From an uncultured Clostridia bacterium (GTDB lineage: Bacteria; Bacillota; Clostridia; Christensenellales; UBA3700): 9,036 nucleotides of DNA. The stretch spans positions 1 through 9,036 of the forward strand of contig CAMOQV010000044.1 of assembly GCA_946623205.1 (NCBI GenBank), in the 5' to 3' direction. The notes under the pieces are model-generated. The model worked only from the letters and a program-made list of their open reading frames with translations. It did no database searches and was not told the origin of the DNA. Shown piece by piece: positions 7,321 to 9,036 of the stretch. A program made the position numbers and the translations under genes. Position 1 is the stretch's first letter. Each line of letters begins with the position of its first letter.

Positions 7321-7357
7321 AAATCATAATACTCAAATATTAGATAAAATCATAATA
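7321..7357 (+). repeat. 11-bp direct repeat upstream of the lipoprotein gene
   Basis: AAATCATAATA occurs at 7321-7331 and 7347-7357, starts spaced 26 bp apart, 45-81 bp before the lipoprotein ATG. A paired activator or repressor site is possible; chance in AT-rich DNA is also possible. No convincing -35/-10 pair was found for this gene in 7256-7390, only isolated hexamers such as TAAAAT (7345-7350) and CATAAT (7351-7356). Confidence 0.4.
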
Positions 7358-7401
7358 AGGCTAAAAGACGTGACTTGTACATATATTCATGAGGGGGAAT
7401 T

Positions 7402-8967
7402 ATGAAAAGAAAACAAGTCTATTTAGCAATAATTATTACACTATTGCTTTTAACAATTTCAGTATCATTATTTGCATGTGATGACTTACAAGCTGCAACT
7501 AATACAGGCAACAACACAAATGGAGATGGAGCCCAAGATGGTCCACCAACGAACGAAAACTTCGCTACGACATATAGCGCGTTTTTGAACACATCAAATG
7601 TCACATTTGACATCGATTTAAAGGAAACAACGGTTTCTACAAATTTAGTAACAGAGCCAAATGAAACCAGAACAAATGGCGTTAACGCAAACTACAAATG
7701 CACAATATGCTCTAATGTATTTACTAGATTTGAAAAAGACTACACCTCAATGATGTTAATTACTTTTAATCCTAAGAACCTATATTATAAAAGCGTTATA
7801 GCTAGAGAATGGGTGGATTACTCTAAAGAGACTAATGGTAGTCAAATTATTGACAATGCGTTTGAATCTAACTATTGGACTGCACTTGAGGAAGGCGAAA
7901 CTCTAACAATTCAAAAATCATTTGCTACAAATCCTCAATTTAAAGATCTATTAACATCTTCTGATTTATCTATTAAAAAAATTGAAGGAAACATTGTATT
8001 CCTAAACGATATTGAGCGCCAATGCACTTTAGAGGAAGCAAAAGCAATGGCTAACATTACAGAAGAAAGAATCAAACAATACAATATGACTATAAATCAA
8101 TTAGATCTTACTGTATCTTTCAAAGATATTCAAATAACAATAGAGAAAGGGAAAGTTACAAAGTGTAATTTTACTTTTGGAGCAAATGGCACAACCGATG
8201 TTGTGATAAACGGGCAACGCCAAGCTACAAGAGGTCAATCTTCAATAGAAACAGCACTTGCATTTAGAGATTATGGCACAACTACACTACCTTTAGATAA
8301 TCCAATTAATCCAAATACTGATGCTATAGCAGAAGAGACTTGGAATGCTCAATTAGGCCAATACAAACTAACTAATGTACTAAATTATACAGGAACAGGC
8401 AAAGCTTTCTATTTAAGCTACACTGCTAATAATAGAACAAACTATACACGCTGTTTGATTAATTCAAATAACATTAGTTATTACTCATACATTGATAGTC
8501 ATTCAACAAATGCATATTATACGATTACTTCTGTTACAGATACTCAATTCATATATACAGAATTAAGAGGATATAATAGTGAACAAGATGGCGAACTTTA
8601 CAAATTACCAGCAACAAAATACTCATATTATTATCCGCAAGAACCTCAAACTGAAGATATTGAAGATTTAAAATCAGATGCATTCATTACAATTGAAACG
8701 GTTGGCGATATTCTTGATGCATTAAAATATGATAACTTCACTTATGTTACAGATCACTATGAACAAATCGCAAATGTAAACGTCGAGACTAGCGGTGTTC
8801 CAAGCGCTGAGCTTAGCAACATCAAAGTATATTTCAACAATGGATTATTAACAAAAATCACTTGTGATTTTACAGTAAGCGAAAATACAATTCCATATAC
8901 ATTAACATTTGGATATGATTTTACTATGAATCTTCCAACTAAAGTTGAAGCAGATGCAACTGTATAA
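7402..8967 (+). CDS. Predicted surface lipoprotein of unknown function with two related domains
   Basis: The function and family are not recognised. The 521-residue protein begins with a lipoprotein signal: basic MKRK, a hydrophobic core (7-24) and lipobox LFAC with the lipidated cysteine at 26. It should be anchored on the outer face of the membrane. An Asn/Thr/Gly-rich linker (31-53) follows. The rest looks beta-rich and appears duplicated. Domain one (about 54-301) ends in KDIQITIEKGKVTKCNFTF and then FRDYGTTTLPLDNP. Domain two (about 312-515) ends in SNIKVYFNNGLLTKITCDF and then FGYDFTMNLPT. A CTIC motif lies at 100-103. The layout resembles LolA/LppX-like lipoproteins, but that is only a guess from pattern. 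The ATG has GAGGGGG (7391-7397) close upstream. The gene is divergent from plsX and looks monocistronic within the window. Base composition matches its neighbours, so there is no sign of recent transfer. Confidence 0.88.
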   Translation: MKRKQVYLAIIITLLLLTISVSLFACDDLQAATNTGNNTNGDGAQDGPPTNENFATTYSAFLNTSNVTFDIDLKETTVSTNLVTEPNETRTNGVNANYKCTICSNVFTRFEKDYTSMMLITFNPKNLYYKSVIAREWVDYSKETNGSQIIDNAFESNYWTALEEGETLTIQKSFATNPQFKDLLTSSDLSIKKIEGNIVFLNDIERQCTLEEAKAMANITEERIKQYNMTINQLDLTVSFKDIQITIEKGKVTKCNFTFGANGTTDVVINGQRQATRGQSSIETALAFRDYGTTTLPLDNPINPNTDAIAEETWNAQLGQYKLTNVLNYTGTGKAFYLSYTANNRTNYTRCLINSNNISYYSYIDSHSTNAYYTITSVTDTQFIYTELRGYNSEQDGELYKLPATKYSYYYPQEPQTEDIEDLKSDAFITIETVGDILDALKYDNFTYVTDHYEQIANVNVETSGVPSAELSNIKVYFNNGLLTKITCDFTVSENTIPYTLTFGYDFTMNLPTKVEADATV

Positions 8968-8985
8968 TCCAAACTAAAACAATGA

Positions 8986-9018
8986 ATACGATGTGGTACT
9001 TACAGTTCCACCTCGTAT
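8986..9018. repeat. Long imperfect hairpin after the lipoprotein gene, terminator-like but without U-tract
   Basis: Starting 19 bases after the lipoprotein stop, ATACGA (8986-8991), GTGG (8993-8996) and ACT (8998-9000) pair with AGT (9004-9006), CCAC (9008-9011) and TCGTAT (9013-9018). This gives 13 base pairs, two single mismatches and a 3-base loop. The position suits a transcription terminator. However, the plus strand continues with GTGATAAACTT, which is not a U-tract; the minus-strand side is only moderately T-rich. It may be an atypical terminator, an mRNA 3'-end stabilising hairpin or a dispersed palindromic repeat. Confidence 0.55.
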
Positions 9019-9036
9019 GTGATAAACTTAAATCAT

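Noticed and set aside
7026..7322. Plus-strand frame of 98 codons spanning the plsX start and promoter
   Set aside because: It runs antisense over the conserved PlsX N-terminus and then through AT-rich promoter DNA, giving a low-complexity Ile/Asn/Phe tail.
8757..8972. Minus-strand frame of 71 codons at the end of the lipoprotein gene
   Set aside because: It is a reverse shadow of the clearly coding lipoprotein domain two; no family features.

Overview
The window is AT-rich, with compact tightly packed genes, Shine-Dalgarno sites and bacterial housekeeping proteins of Firmicutes type. The gene order plsX-rnc-smc-ftsY is the classical Bacillota arrangement. The sequence style, the very short FtsY and an Asn/Thr-rich orphan lipoprotein suggest an uncultured gut-type Clostridia member (Christensenellales-like). 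That placement is an inference from style, not a computed assignment.

Minus strand, 7183 down to 104, is one apparent operon. It runs plsX (phospholipid synthesis), rnc (RNase III), an unnamed cytosolic leucine-rich-repeat protein, smc (chromosome condensation ATPase) and ftsY (SRP receptor). Three of the four junctions are TAATG stop/start overlaps; the fourth (rnc to the repeat protein) is a 57-bp gap holding a perfect palindrome and a strong ribosome binding site. A promoter with an extended -10 (TGCTATAAT) sits just in front of plsX, and an AT-only 22-bp palindrome covers its -35 side. The operon joins membrane lipid synthesis, RNA processing, chromosome segregation and membrane protein targeting. 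The repeat protein is the part not explained by the usual operon. The fabD/fabG/acpP genes often found between plsX and rnc are absent.

Left edge (1-103): after ftsY there is no clear terminator, but a near-consensus promoter (TTGACA, 17 bp, TATTAT) reads leftward into a gene of which only Met-Glu-Lys-Lys lies inside the window. By synteny this may be ylxM. Its short leader consists mostly of a 13-bp direct repeat and has no Shine-Dalgarno site.

Right part (7184-9036): a 218-bp divergent spacer is followed by a plus-strand gene for a 521-residue lipoprotein of unknown function, apparently built from two related beta-rich domains. A long imperfect hairpin without a U-tract follows it near the window end. 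No tRNA, rRNA, CRISPR array, insertion sequence or phage gene was seen.
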